A stretch of DNA of 46,150 nucleotides from Rhodospirillales bacterium (GTDB lineage Bacteria; Pseudomonadota; Alphaproteobacteria; Rhodospirillales; 2-12-FULL-67-15). The notes under the pieces are model-generated. The model searched no databases, was not told the DNA's origin, and saw only the letters and a list, made by a program, of their open reading frames with translations. Positions 24,463 through 33,582 of the stretch are shown here, in pieces. The stretch is from assembly GCA_016872535.1 (NCBI GenBank), contig VGZQ01000015.1:1-46150 (forward strand), read 5' to 3'. How positions within the stretch are numbered: the first letter of the stretch is position 1; each line of letters starts with the position of its first letter. A program made the translations under genes and the position numbers.

Positions 24463-25796
24463 GGCGCGGGCTCGATGCGCGCGCCGAGCCCGTTCATGAG
24501 GGCGACGAACCCCGGAAAGCTGGTTTCGATCGGGCGGGCGTCGTCGATGGCGACGCCGTCGCGGCTGGCCATGCCGAGCACCAGGAAGGCCATGGCGATG
24601 CGGTGATCGAGATTGACCGCGATCCTGGTCCGGCCGCCGGGCGGGGCGCCCGCGCCCTCGACCGCGAGCCAGTCATCTCCTTCCTCGACCTTCACGCCGC
24701 AGGCGGCGAGGCCGCGGGCCATGGCCGCCAGCCGGTCGCTCTCCTTGACCCGCAGCTCTTTAAGTCCGTTCATGCGCGTCCGGCCGCGCGCGCAGGCCGC
24801 GGCGACGGCGAGGATCGGGTATTCGTCGATCATGCTGGGCGCGCGTTCGGGCGGAACGTCGACGCCCATGAGGGGGGCATGGGCGCAGGTGACATCGGCG
24901 ACCGGCTCGCCGCCTTGCTCGCGCGGGTTGGCGAGGGCGATGTCGGCGCCCATGTCGCGCAAGGTGTCGATCAAGCCGGCGCGCAGCGGATTGACGCCGA
25001 CGCCCGTCACCGTCACGCGCGAGCCGGGCACGATCGCCGCCGCGGCCAGCGGGAACGCGGCCGAAGAAACGTCGCCGGGAACGCGCACGTTCGCGGCGCG
25101 CAGTTCCGGTTGGCCGACTACGCTTGCGCGCCGGCGTCCGTCGCCGAGATCCTCGACCGTCACCTCGGCGCCGAAATGGCGGAGCATGCGCTCGCTGTGA
25201 TCGCGGGTCGGTTCGCTTTCGACGACGCTGGTCGCGCCCGGCGCGGCCAGGCCGGCGAGCAGGACCGCCGACTTCACCTGCGCCGACGGCACCGGCAGTG
25301 CGTATTCGATCGGCACCGGTTCGGCGGTGCCGGTGATCGCGAGCGGCATGCGCCCGCCGTCGCGGGATACGAACGTCGCGCCGATCCGCCTCAACGGTTC
25401 CATCACCCGGCCCATGGGGCGGCGGCGGAGCGAGCCGTCGCCGGTCAGCGTCGCGGTGAACGGGTGCGCCGCCAGGATCCCCATCAGCAGCCGGGCCGAG
25501 GTGCCGGAATTGCCGAGATCGAGCACGTCGTCGGGTTCGACCAAGCCGCCGACGCCCCGGCCGGCGACCCGCCAGGCCCCTTCGCCCAGGCGCTCGATCC
25601 CGGCGCCGAGGGCGCGCAGCGCGCGCGCGGTGGCGACCACGTCCTCGCCTTCGAGCAGGCCGTCGATGCGCGTTTCGCCGACCGCCAGCGCCCCGAACAT
25701 CAGGGCCCGGTGCGAAATGGATTTGTCCCCCGGCGCCGCGACGGCGCCGGTCAGCGCACGGGCGGGACGGGATAAAAGGGGCGAAGGAGAGGTCAT
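24459..25796 (-). CDS. aroA: 3-phosphoshikimate 1-carboxyvinyltransferase (EPSP synthase), class II-like
   Basis: This 445-residue shikimate-pathway enzyme joins phosphoenolpyruvate to shikimate-3-phosphate. Motifs include [52 protein letters not shown] and [20 protein letters not shown] with [12 protein letters not shown]. Along its whole length it resembles the class II enzyme of Agrobacterium CP4. At the residue where CP4 has Ala100 and thereby tolerates glyphosate, this protein has Gly98, as sensitive enzymes do. The ATG at 25796 gives a normal-length N-terminus. It heads the aroA-cmk-rpsA cluster. Confidence 0.96.
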   Translation of the reverse strand: MTSPSPLLSRPARALTGAVAAPGDKSISHRALMFGALAVGETRIDGLLEGEDVVATARALRALGAGIERLGEGAWRVAGRGVGGLVEPDDVLDLGNSGTSARLLMGILAAHPFTATLTGDGSLRRRPMGRVMEPLRRIGATFVSRDGGRMPLAITGTAEPVPIEYALPVPSAQVKSAVLLAGLAAPGATSVVESEPTRDHSERMLRHFGAEVTVEDLGDGRRRASVVGQPELRAANVRVPGDVSSAAFPLAAAAIVPGSRVTVTGVGVNPLRAGLIDTLRDMGADIALANPREQGGEPVADVTCAHAPLMGVDVPPERAPSMIDEYPILAVAAACARGRTRMNGLKELRVKESDRLAAMARGLAACGVKVEEGDDWLAVEGAGAPPGGRTRIAVNLDHRIAMAFLVLGMASRDGVAIDDARPIETSFPGFVALMNGLGARIEPAP

Positions 25797-25907
25797 GCGG
25801 CGGGCGCTTTCGGGATGGTCCTAACACGCCGTCTGGGCCGGCGGTAGGGCCTCGAAATCCGGGCCGCGGGCGGGTTTCGCGGGGGTATGGGGCGCGTTTT
25901 TTTGGTT

Positions 25908-25943
25908 TTGACACCCGGGCGGGAAAATGGCAAAGGCTCTGCC
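25908..25943 (+). promoter_or_regulatory. candidate promoter region of the TIGR02300 gene (sigma-70 -35 and sigma-54-like box)
   Basis: A full TTGACA is at 25908-25913, but the -10 region is poor. Overlapping it downstream, TGGCA-N7-CTGC (25928-25942) has GG and GC spaced by exactly 10 bases, as in -24/-12 sigma-54 promoters, with mismatches at four of 16 positions. Either could drive the gene at 26036. Confidence 0.35.
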
Positions 25944-26035
25944 CACGCCCGAACCCGGGCGCGCGGCAACCCGCCAAGCGCGGCGCGCGCGATAGTCGGG
26001 CGGTGGATTGGCGCAGGAAAAGAGGAGAAGCGCGC

Positions 26036-26395
26036 GTGAGCAAGCCGGAATGGGGCACGAAACGGATTTGTCAGGGGTGCGGCGCGCGCTTCTACGATCT
26101 CAACCGCTCGCAGATCGTTTGTACGAAATGCGGCACCGAAAACAGCGCCGAGCCGCCGACCAAACTTCGCCGGGCGCCCGCGCGCCCGGTCGAGCCGGTC
26201 AAGCCGGTGCCGGTGGCGGTCGAACCGGAGGCGACCCTGATCGCCGAAGGCGACGACGCTTCTCTCGAAGTGGCCGCGACGGCGGAAGACGAGGAAGAGG
26301 ACGAAGAGGTCATCGAGGATACCTCGGACCTCGGCGAGGACGAGGACGACGTGGCCGAAGTCAAGGACCACATCGAGACCGAGGGCGGGCGCTGA
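26036..26395 (+). CDS. TIGR02300 family protein (zinc-ribbon N-terminus, acidic tail)
   Basis: This 119-residue protein begins with SKPEWGTKRICQGCGARFYD and the second Cys pair IVCTKCG, forming a four-Cys zinc-ribbon-like module (residues 10-40). It is followed by a Pro-rich linker and a strongly acidic tail (EDEEEDEEVIEDTSDLGEDE). This is the alphaproteobacterial TIGR02300 family, of unknown function. GTG at 26036 was chosen because AGAGGAG lies 5-11 bases upstream and homologues start at this point. It is 36 bases from the tRNA-Ala gene and divergent from aroA. Confidence 0.9.
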   Translation: MSKPEWGTKRICQGCGARFYDLNRSQIVCTKCGTENSAEPPTKLRRAPARPVEPVKPVPVAVEPEATLIAEGDDASLEVAATAEDEEEDEEVIEDTSDLGEDEDDVAEVKDHIETEGGR

Positions 26396-26431
26396 CGCCT
26401 GTCCGATGAAGGCCGGAGGTTTTTTCGCGAA

Positions 26432-26507
<76 letters not shown>

Positions 26508-26607
26508 CTTTTCTCGTAAGCGGGGGCTAGAGATCGCCCCCGGCTCAAGCCGCCGCAGTGTCGCACGTCCATTTACGCCTATCGCATATCGTGCTACATA
26601 AGGGCCG

Positions 26608-26883
26608 ATGATCCGGAGCTTTCGGCACAAGGGCCTCGCGGAACTGTTCGGGGCGGGGTCGTCGGCGAAGGTGCGGCCCGACCTGCATAAACGGGTCATG
26701 CGGCTGCTCGATGCCTTGCACCGCGCCCGCGCCGTGGCAGACTTGAACCTTCCGGGGGTTCGCCTTCATCCCCTCAAGGGATTGCCACGCCGGTGGGCGA
26801 TGGCGGTCAACGGGCCGTGGCGGATCACGTTCGAGTGGGAGGGCGAGGATGCCCTTCGGGTCGATTTGGAACAGTATCATTAG
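26608..26883 (+). CDS. higB: HigB-type toxin (RelE superfamily), system 2
   Basis: This 91-residue HigB-fold mRNA interferase opens with MIRSFRHKGLAELFGAG. The central LLDALHRARAVADLNLPGVR and LHPLKGLPRRWAMAVNGPWR, then ITFEWEGEDALRVDLEQYH, match the family. It is about as related to system 1 as to any HigB and does not look like a recent duplicate. A TACATA box ends 7 bases before the ATG and no spaced ribosome site is seen, so the transcript may be leaderless. The toxin gene precedes higA by 11 bases and follows tRNA-Ala by 100 bases. Confidence 0.9.
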   Translation: MIRSFRHKGLAELFGAGSSAKVRPDLHKRVMRLLDALHRARAVADLNLPGVRLHPLKGLPRRWAMAVNGPWRITFEWEGEDALRVDLEQYH

Positions 26884-26894
26884 GAGGAACGGTA

Positions 26895-27227
26895 ATGGCG
26901 CGAGAATACCCTGTGATGCGGGAGCCCCGCCGGCCGCCGACCCATCCGGCGGCCCTGTTGCGCGAGGACGTGCTGCCCGCGCTGGACTTGAGCGTCGCGC
27001 AAATTGCGCGCGATCTCGGTGTCACCCGGCAGACGCTGCACCGGCTGCTGGCGGAAAAGATCGGGGTCTCGCCGGAAATGGCGGTGCGCCTCGGCAAATT
27101 CTGCGGCAACGGGCCGGGTTTGTGGCTCCGGATGCAGGCGGCCCACGATATTTGGCACGCGGAGAGGAAGATGAAGGCCGAGATTTCCCGTATCCCGACC
27201 CGCCGGGCCGAAAAAGCGGCGGCGTAG
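26895..27227 (+). CDS. higA: HigA-type antitoxin (XRE/HTH), system 2
   Basis: This 110-residue antitoxin has the HigA helix-turn-helix (HPAALLREDVLPALDLSVAQ, then IARDLGVTRQTLHRLLAEK, VSPEMAVRLGKFCGNGPGLW and LRMQAAHDIWHAE). It binds HigB and represses the pair. AGGAGG at 26882-26887, formed across the toxin stop codon, is its ribosome site, so translation is tied to the toxin gene. The long upstream frame (from 26793) is antisense-like and was not used. Confidence 0.92.
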   Translation: MAREYPVMREPRRPPTHPAALLREDVLPALDLSVAQIARDLGVTRQTLHRLLAEKIGVSPEMAVRLGKFCGNGPGLWLRMQAAHDIWHAERKMKAEISRIPTRRAEKAAA

Positions 27228-27351
27228 GCGGACGAGAAAAAACCTGGGCGGCACGATCGGCAACCGGAATACGCCTTAACTTCGCCGCCAACCTGTCCAA
27301 ACAAGCGGGACCAGCTCACCTTTCCCCCGTTCCGGCGGGCTCCCCGGGCCG

Positions 27352-27381
27352 TTGACACTCCCTTAATCGCGCCCAAATTAG
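27352..27381 (+). promoter_or_regulatory. promoter of the small heat-shock gene
   Basis: A full TTGACA (27352-27357) is followed 17-18 bases later by AAATTAG (27375-27381). The -10 fits sigma-70 weakly and a heat-shock sigma factor is possible. The predicted start near 27388 leaves an approximately 88-base structured leader. Confidence 0.5.
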
Positions 27382-27387
27382 AGTCAC

Positions 27388-27475
27388 GGCCGGAACGCCG
27401 CGGGTCGGGTTCCGGTCCGGGAGGCGCGCGGATCGCGCCTTCCGGGATGCTCGCTCATCAACGAGGAGTCGATCC
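27388..27475 (+). ncRNA. ROSE-like RNA thermometer in the hsp20 leader
   Basis: The 3'-most hairpin hides the ribosome site. CTCGCTC (27450-27456) pairs with GAGGAG (27463-27468) around the loop ATCAAC, leaving a single bulged G (27453). The strand contains TCGCT, which fits the conserved UYGCU motif of ROSE elements, where a bulged G opposite the Shine-Dalgarno sequence lets the hairpin melt on heating. Upstream hairpins (27390-27396 with 27409-27415, and GGCGCG/CGCGCC in 27424-27439) complete the multi-stem layout usual for ROSE. The position in front of hsp20 is also the classical one. Confidence 0.75.
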
Positions 27476-27949
27476 ATGACGCGCTTTGCGGGCTTCAACA
27501 GTCCCCTTTTGCTCGGCTTCGAACATTTCGAGCGCCTGCTCGACCGGGCGTCCAAGACGTCGGCCGAGGGCTATCCGCCCTACAACATCGAGCAGATGGG
27601 CGAGAACGGGCTGCGCATCACGCTCGCGGTCGCCGGCTTTGCCGAGGACGATCTTGCGGTCACGGTCGAGGACAACCAGTTGGTGATTCGCGGCCGCCAG
27701 GGCGCCGACGATTCCGATCGCGTATTCCTCCATCGCGGCATCGCCGCGCGGCAATTCCAGCGGGCGTTCGTGCTGGCCGAAGGAATCGAGGTCGCGGGCG
27801 CGTCGCTCGCGAGCGGATTGCTGCACGTGGACTTGGTGCGGCACGTGCCGGAACCGGAGGTCCGCACGGTAAAGATCTCGACGGGCAAGGGCGCCGCGTC
27901 GTCCGCCAAGCGCGCCGCCGGAACCATCGACGTCAAGGCCGAAGGCTGA
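27476..27949 (+). CDS. small heat-shock protein, Hsp20/IbpA family
   Basis: This 157-residue chaperone has an alpha-crystallin domain (about residues 35-130). The start MTRFAGFNSPLLLGFEHFER and PPYNIEQMGENGLRITLAVA are typical of alphaproteobacterial IbpA-like proteins, and the domain holds GFAEDDLAVTVEDNQLVIRG. It binds unfolding proteins during heat stress. The C-terminal VRTVKIS carries a variant of the I-x-I anchor region. Translation is probably controlled by the ROSE-like leader. The DUF1150 gene follows, as it does in many relatives. Confidence 0.95.
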   Translation: MTRFAGFNSPLLLGFEHFERLLDRASKTSAEGYPPYNIEQMGENGLRITLAVAGFAEDDLAVTVEDNQLVIRGRQGADDSDRVFLHRGIAARQFQRAFVLAEGIEVAGASLASGLLHVDLVRHVPEPEVRTVKISTGKGAASSAKRAAGTIDVKAEG

Positions 27950-27985
27950 AGAGCCTCGGAACGTCAACCCACGGGAGAACCCGCC

Positions 27986-28225
27986 ATGAACCATCGCAAC
28001 GACAAGCCGCACGCCGCGACCCCGCCGATTCCTTCGTTGACCGCCGCCGACCTGGAACTTTGGGGCGTCAACGCCGTCGCCTACGTCAAGAAGATCGAAA
28101 CCGACACCGGCGTCGCCTATGCGATCCACGCCGCCAACGGCGAGCCGCTCGGGCTGGCCGGCAGCCGCGACGTGGCGTTCGCCGGGCTCCGGCAGAACGA
28201 CCTCGAACCGGCCAGCGTTCACTAA
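27986..28225 (+). CDS. DUF1150 family protein
   Basis: This 79-residue soluble protein belongs to DUF1150 (LELWGVNAVAYVKKIE, then YAIHAANGEPLGLAGSRDVA). The family has no known role but regularly follows hsp20 in alphaproteobacteria, which suggests shared heat-shock expression. ACGGGAG lies 10 bases before the ATG. It converges on ptsN, with 15 bases between the stops. Confidence 0.9.
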   Translation: MNHRNDKPHAATPPIPSLTAADLELWGVNAVAYVKKIETDTGVAYAIHAANGEPLGLAGSRDVAFAGLRQNDLEPASVH

Positions 28226-28240
28226 ACGTGAGGGCGACGC

Positions 28241-28705
28241 TCAGGCCGCGCGGGTTTCGCGCGATTCCGTGAGCAGGGCGTAGATCGGCTCGCTTTCCTC
28301 GGTTCCGCGCAGCTTTTCGCAGACCGATTTGTCGCGCAGCAGGCGCGAGACGCGGGCCAATGCCTTGAGATGATCGGCGCCGGCGGATTCGGGCGCCAGC
28401 AGCAGGAAAATCAGGTCGACCGGCTGGTCGTCGATCGATTGGAAATCGATCGGGCGTTCGAGCCGGGCGAACAGGCCGTGCAGGCGATTGAGGCTCGGCA
28501 GCTTCCCGTGCGGAATGGCGATGCCGTTGCCGACGCCGGTGGTGCCGAGCCGTTCGCGATCCATCAGCACGTCGAAAATCGCCCGTTCGTCCAACCCGGT
28601 CAGCGCCGCCGCCCGGCGCGACAATTCCTGCAGCGCCTGTTTCTTGCTGGTGGCGCGCAAGGCCGGAATGACGGCGTCCGGGGTCAGGATATCGGCGATT
28701 TCCAT
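28241..28705 (-). CDS. ptsN: PTS IIA-like nitrogen-regulatory protein PtsN
   Basis: This 154-residue EIIA-Ntr protein is part of the regulatory (non-transporting) nitrogen phosphotransferase chain. The phosphorylated histidine lies in IAIPHGKL (His66). The family features LTTPDAVIP-like N-terminus, GVGNGIAIPHGK and LIFLLLAPESAGADHLKAL are present. It modulates potassium and nitrogen-linked processes. It follows hpf by 37 bases on the same strand and ends the rpoN-hpf-ptsN group, an order conserved widely in proteobacteria. Confidence 0.95.
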   Translation of the reverse strand: MEIADILTPDAVIPALRATSKKQALQELSRRAAALTGLDERAIFDVLMDRERLGTTGVGNGIAIPHGKLPSLNRLHGLFARLERPIDFQSIDDQPVDLIFLLLAPESAGADHLKALARVSRLLRDKSVCEKLRGTEESEPIYALLTESRETRAA

Positions 28706-28742
28706 GAAGATGGCTCGCGCGGGGCGATGGTGGGGGGAACCG

Positions 28743-29321
28743 TCAGCGCCGTTCCGCGGCGCTGGGATCGATCCAGCCGATGTTGCCGTCGGCGCGGCGG
28801 TAGACGACGTTGAAGGCGCCGTTGGCGCGGCTGCGGAACATGATCACCGGCGCGTCGGCCAAGTCGAGACGCATGACCGCTTCGCTGACCGTGAGGGTGG
28901 CGATGTCGTGCGGCATTTCCGCCACGATGACGGGCGGCGCCTCTTCGGCCGGAACCTCGGCCTCGGCGTTTTCCGGCGCGATCACGAACTGCTGGGCCCG
29001 CACAATGTCGCTTTCGGCCGCCTCCTTGTGGCGGTCGTTGAGGCGCCGCTTGTAGCGGCGCAACTGCTTGTCGATGCGCGCGAGCGCGACGTCGAACGCG
29101 GCGTAGGCGTCGCCCGCTTCGGCGCTGCCCTGGACGACCAGGCCGCGCCGGGGATGGACCGCGATGTCGGCGCGGAAATCGTGCGCCGCGCGGCTGAAGG
29201 TGGCGTGCGCGTTGATCGCCCGGCCGAAATATTTGGCGACGTGGGATTTCAGGTTGGATTCGACGTGGCCGCGCAGGGCGTCGCCGACATCCATTTGCTT
29301 GCCGTGAATGAGGACTTCCAT
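28743..29321 (-). CDS. hpf: ribosome hibernation promoting factor, long form (HPF/RaiA)
   Basis: This 192-residue protein binds the 30S decoding centre and lets 70S ribosomes form inactive dimers. The N-terminal sigma-54 modulation/S30EA domain (about residues 1-105: VLIHGKQMDVGDALRGHVES to DKQLRRYKRRLND) is joined by an Ala/Glu-rich linker to a C-terminal dimerisation domain (about 130-192: HDIATLTVSEAVMRLDLADA, then PVIMFRSRANGAFNVVYRRA), the long HPF layout. ATG 29321 was chosen because homologues start MEVLIHGKQ. It lies between rpoN and ptsN. A separate promoter precedes it. Confidence 0.95.
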   Translation of the reverse strand: MEVLIHGKQMDVGDALRGHVESNLKSHVAKYFGRAINAHATFSRAAHDFRADIAVHPRRGLVVQGSAEAGDAYAAFDVALARIDKQLRRYKRRLNDRHKEAAESDIVRAQQFVIAPENAEAEVPAEEAPPVIVAEMPHDIATLTVSEAVMRLDLADAPVIMFRSRANGAFNVVYRRADGNIGWIDPSAAERR

Positions 29322-29461
29322 GGGGACGAGGCCTTGCCCTTGGTGTTCTTGAAACTGATGTGGTCCGGTTGGCGGGCCGTGGCAATGGGGAAAACGGTGG
29401 AGGGCCGAAAACGGCGGCCCTGGGGGCAATTCCTCCGAGCCGGGGCCTCGTGAGGGGCGGG

Positions 29462-29491
29462 AAGGTAGGTCCGGCCCTGTCCCGGTGTCAA
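29462..29491 (-). promoter_or_regulatory. candidate promoter of hpf-ptsN
   Basis: On the minus strand, TTGACA (29491-29486) is followed after 18 bases by TACCTT (29467-29462). It lies in the 260-base gap between rpoN and hpf, leaving a leader of about 135 bases. It would let hpf-ptsN be expressed separately from rpoN. Confidence 0.5.
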
Positions 29492-29581
29492 TAGCGGCGG
29501 GAGGGCCCGAACCCTCTTGACCTATATCTAGAGGGCGCGTCCGGCCCCCGGGGTCAGCCGTGGCGCGGTCGGGGCGGCGAG

Positions 29582-31132
29582 TCAGGAATGGCGGCCGGGC
29601 CAGCCGGAATTTTTTTCGCGCCGGCGCTGGATCGACGACGCGATTCCGAGCCCCTCGCGGTATTTCGCCACCGTCCGGCGCGCGACCTCGATTCCCTCCC
29701 TCTTGAGGAGATCGACGATCTGGTCGTCGGACAGGATCGCGTCGGCGCGCTCGGCCGCGATCAAAGCGCGAATACGGTGGCGCACCGCTTCGGCGGAATG
29801 CGCCTCGCCGCCCCCCGCCGCCGGCAGGGCGGTGGTGAAGAAAAACTTGAGTTCATAGATGCCGCGCGGCGTGGCGATGAATTTGTTGGATGTGACCCGG
29901 CTGACCGTACTTTCGTGCATTTCGATCGCGGCGGCGATGTCGCGCAGCACCATCGGCCTCAGATGGGCGACGCCGCGCGCGAAGAACGCCTCCTGCTGGC
30001 GGACGATTTCGGCCGCGACCTTCAGGATCGTGGTCGCGCGTTGGTGCAGGGACTTGACCAGCCACGCGGCGCTTTGCAGCTGCTCGGCGATGTAGTGGCG
30101 CTCCTCCTTGGTGCGCGCGGCGCGGCTGACGCGCGTGTGGTAGGCGTTGTTGATCAGGACGCGCGGCAGCGTGTCGGGGTTGAGTTCCACGATCCATTCC
30201 CCGCCCGGCTGCGGTCGCATCAGGACGTCGGGGATGACCGGCTCGGCCGGCGCGGGATCGAACGCGAGTCCCGGTTTGGGGTTGAGGGAGCGGATTTCGC
30301 CGAGCATGTCGGCGATGTCCTCGGCGTCCACGCCGCACAATCGCGACAGGGCGGTAAGTTCGCGCCGGGCGATCAGGTCGAGATGGCCGAGCAGGGTCTG
30401 CATCGCCGGGTCGAGCCGGTCTTTTTCGCGCAGCTGCAACGACAGGCATTCGGCGAGGTCGCGGGCGAAGACGCCGGCCGGGTCGAACTGCTGCAGCCGG
30501 GCCAGCGTCGCCTGCACGCGCGCGATATCGCAGCCGAGACGTTCGGCGATCGATTCGAGATCGCCGGTCAAGTAACCGGCGTCGTCCAGGGCTTCGATCA
30601 AATGAACGCCGATCAGCCGATCCCGTGGATCGGCGATCTCGACGCCGAGTTGGGCAAGCAGATGCTCGCGCAAGGTGAGATCGCGGGTCAGCGTATCCTC
30701 GACCGGTGCGCGGTCGCCGCCGCCGCCCGCGCCGAGCCCGCGCAGGCTCGGCAGGCTCGGATCGGCGCCGGCGGAATCGCCCCCGGCGCCGTCGTTGTTC
30801 GCCCAATCGTTGTCGTAATCCACGTCGAGCGCCTGGGCCGCCGTTTCGGGCGCGGCCTGGTCGGTGGCGATGCGGGCGGAATCGCCGGCTTCCGGCCCGG
30901 TTCCGTCCGCCTCGCCCGCGCCCGTTTCGCCCAAGGTTGGGTCGTTCGCGTCCGCGGCGCCCGCGCGCTCGGCGTCTTCGCGTTCGAGCAGCGGGTTCCG
31001 TTCCAGTTCCGCCGCCACGTACTCGGCGAGTTCGAGGTTCGACATTTGCAGCAGCTTGATCGCCTGCTGCAGTTGCGGCGTCATCACCAGCGCCTGGGTT
31101 TGCCGCTGGTCGAGCCGGGGTGTCAGGGCCAT
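29582..31132 (-). CDS. rpoN: RNA polymerase sigma-54 factor
   Basis: This 516-residue alternative sigma factor has the three RpoN regions. The Gln-rich activator-interacting N-terminus starts LDQRQTQALVMTPQLQQAIK. A variable acidic linker (about residues 55-140) is followed by the core-binding region and a helix-turn-helix near STVSRVTSNKFI. The C-terminal RpoN box ARRTVAKYRE sits near residue 495. It needs enhancer-binding activators. The Asp/Ala-rich linker is longer than in E. coli. It follows lptB by 55 bases and is followed by hpf. Confidence 0.97.
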   Translation of the reverse strand: MALTPRLDQRQTQALVMTPQLQQAIKLLQMSNLELAEYVAAELERNPLLEREDAERAGAADANDPTLGETGAGEADGTGPEAGDSARIATDQAAPETAAQALDVDYDNDWANNDGAGGDSAGADPSLPSLRGLGAGGGGDRAPVEDTLTRDLTLREHLLAQLGVEIADPRDRLIGVHLIEALDDAGYLTGDLESIAERLGCDIARVQATLARLQQFDPAGVFARDLAECLSLQLREKDRLDPAMQTLLGHLDLIARRELTALSRLCGVDAEDIADMLGEIRSLNPKPGLAFDPAPAEPVIPDVLMRPQPGGEWIVELNPDTLPRVLINNAYHTRVSRAARTKEERHYIAEQLQSAAWLVKSLHQRATTILKVAAEIVRQQEAFFARGVAHLRPMVLRDIAAAIEMHESTVSRVTSNKFIATPRGIYELKFFFTTALPAAGGGEAHSAEAVRHRIRALIAAERADAILSDDQIVDLLKREGIEVARRTVAKYREGLGIASSIQRRREKNSGWPGRHS

Positions 31133-31187
31133 GGCGTCGTCTTACGTTGCTGGGCCATGTGTCGCCGGCGGTTCCGCCGCGCCCCCG

Positions 31188-31985
<798 letters not shown>

Positions 31986-32009
31986 GACGCGGATGCCGGT
32001 TCCGATCTC

Positions 32010-32873
32010 TCAGGGTTTCGTCGATTTGGGCGCCGTGGCGCCCTTGCCGGTCGCCGGGGCAGATTGCGACTTGGGACCTTTCGTCGGGGTCAGCACGCCG
32101 CGCACGCGGTCGGTCGGGCAGGCGAACATCTTGCTGATGTTGGTCTTCAAATTGACCTCGGTGCGGCAGCCGGTCAGAACGTTGTTGTCGCGCTCGACTT
32201 TAACCGATCCGGTCAGGGTGGCGATACCGCTTTCGACGTTGTAGACGCCGCGATCGCCGTTGGCGGTTTCGGTCGCGGTCCGGATCACGACCCGATCGAA
32301 GGCGTCGACCCGGAACACGCTGTTCTTGCCGGCTTCGTCCTTGCGGAAATAGGCGGCGAGCGTCTCGGCGCGCAGCGTGCGGTCCTCGCGGGTGGCGGTG
32401 GCGTTGCCGCGCGCGACCGCCATTTGCTTCTGCTCCCAGTATTCGATCTGCCGTTCGGCGACGACGATGTCGTCGCCGCTGCGGAACCTGGGCGTCGATC
32501 CGGTCAGCACCAGGACCGCGCCGTCGACGTCGTAGACGGCTTGCGCGGCGGTGCCTTCCTGGGTGGGGGAAACGATGCGGACGTTACCGATGGCGTCGAG
32601 GCGGAAAATCTCGCTGCCGCCGTCGGGCTTCTCGCGGTAATAGGCGCGCAGCTCGTCGCCGTGGACCGTGACCTCGCCGCGCACGGCGCGCGCGTTGCCG
32701 CGGGCGAGAAAGAGCAGATTCTCCTGCTGCCACTCGATGCCGTCGTCGGCGAAAATCTCGATCGGTTGGTCGGATTCGCCGGCGCCGAAGTTGAGCGTTT
32801 GCGCGCCGGCGCCGGACCAAGCGCCGGCGACGGCGAGGATCAAAAGGAACCCGCGGAGGCCGTGGCGGATCAT
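32010..32873 (-). CDS. lptA: LPS transport periplasmic protein LptA
   Basis: This 287-residue periplasmic protein has an N-terminal signal peptide (residues 1-24, ending GAGAQT). The OstA/LptA fold shows as repeated short strands (LLFLARGNARAVRGEVTVHG, later MAVARGNATATREDRTLRAE). It forms the filament that carries LPS across the periplasm. It is longer than E. coli LptA, with a second OstA-like repeat and a Lys/Pro-rich tail (about residues 258-287). Its start overlaps the end of lptC by 4 bases (ATGA). Confidence 0.93.
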   Translation of the reverse strand: MIRHGLRGFLLILAVAGAWSGAGAQTLNFGAGESDQPIEIFADDGIEWQQENLLFLARGNARAVRGEVTVHGDELRAYYREKPDGGSEIFRLDAIGNVRIVSPTQEGTAAQAVYDVDGAVLVLTGSTPRFRSGDDIVVAERQIEYWEQKQMAVARGNATATREDRTLRAETLAAYFRKDEAGKNSVFRVDAFDRVVIRTATETANGDRGVYNVESGIATLTGSVKVERDNNVLTGCRTEVNLKTNISKMFACPTDRVRGVLTPTKGPKSQSAPATGKGATAPKSTKP

Positions 32874-33556
32874 GAGGGGTTTGTCCGGAACCCCGGCCAG
32901 ATCGTCAGCTTGGATTTGCCGGTGAAATGAATGACCTTGCCCTTGTCGAGCAGGATAAAGCCCTCGGCGCGGAGGTCGCCGAACGGGCCTTGCCCGTGCA
33001 CCGGCTGGTCGCCGGCGGCGGTGCCCTGGTCGAGGTCGACGTAGGCGCTGTCGGTGCGGATTTCGTAGCCGCTGTCGTGAAACAAGGTCACGCCGCCGGT
33101 GAGATCGAGGGTCTTGGCGGTCCGGGCGTAAACGCCGGCATCCGCCGACAGCATGAGCCAGGTTCCGTCGTTGAGGACGATGTCGCCTTTCGGCACCTCC
33201 AGGTCGATCTTCATCCGGTCGGCGGGCGAGTTGCGGGCGACGTTGGAGGTGATGGAGTAGGGCTGCTGGTTCTTGTCGGTGCCGACGTAGCGGGGGTTGA
33301 TCATGCTCGGCCCCGCGGTTTCGCGGGTGACGAAATCGGAAAACCCGAGGCGGAAACGCAAATCGCCGCCGCGCAGGTTCGGCCACGCCCACACCAGGGC
33401 GAACAGGGCGACCGCGACCAGGGGCAAAACGAGCTTGGCGATCGCGACGAACCGGCTGTACCCCCCGCGCCGGCCGGGCGCCGGGGCGGCGGCGGGGGCC
33501 TCGATTCCGCCGCCGGGGCGGATGGCCTGGGGAATCGACGGAACGGGGGGACTCAT
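32870..33556 (-). CDS. lptC: LPS export protein LptC
   Basis: This 228-residue bitopic protein has one membrane anchor (about 38-59, IAKLVLPLVAVALFALVWAW) after a Pro-rich cytoplasmic tail, then a periplasmic beta-jellyroll that hands LPS from LptB2FG to LptA. Length fits the alphaproteobacterial type. The ATG at 33556 (MSPPVPS) was chosen over upstream GTG/ATG starts that would overlap the kdsD end. Its stop overlaps the lptA start. Confidence 0.9.
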   Translation of the reverse strand: MSPPVPSIPQAIRPGGGIEAPAAAPAPGRRGGYSRFVAIAKLVLPLVAVALFALVWAWPNLRGGDLRFRLGFSDFVTRETAGPSMINPRYVGTDKNQQPYSITSNVARNSPADRMKIDLEVPKGDIVLNDGTWLMLSADAGVYARTAKTLDLTGGVTLFHDSGYEIRTDSAYVDLDQGTAAGDQPVHGQGPFGDLRAEGFILLDKGKVIHFTGKSKLTIWPGFRTNPS

Positions 33557-33582
33557 GGCGCGGACCCGATCGGATGCCACGG

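Noticed and set aside
28226-28240. Possible terminator between DUF1150 and ptsN
   Set aside because: No convincing inverted repeat with a T-run was found in the 15-base gap.
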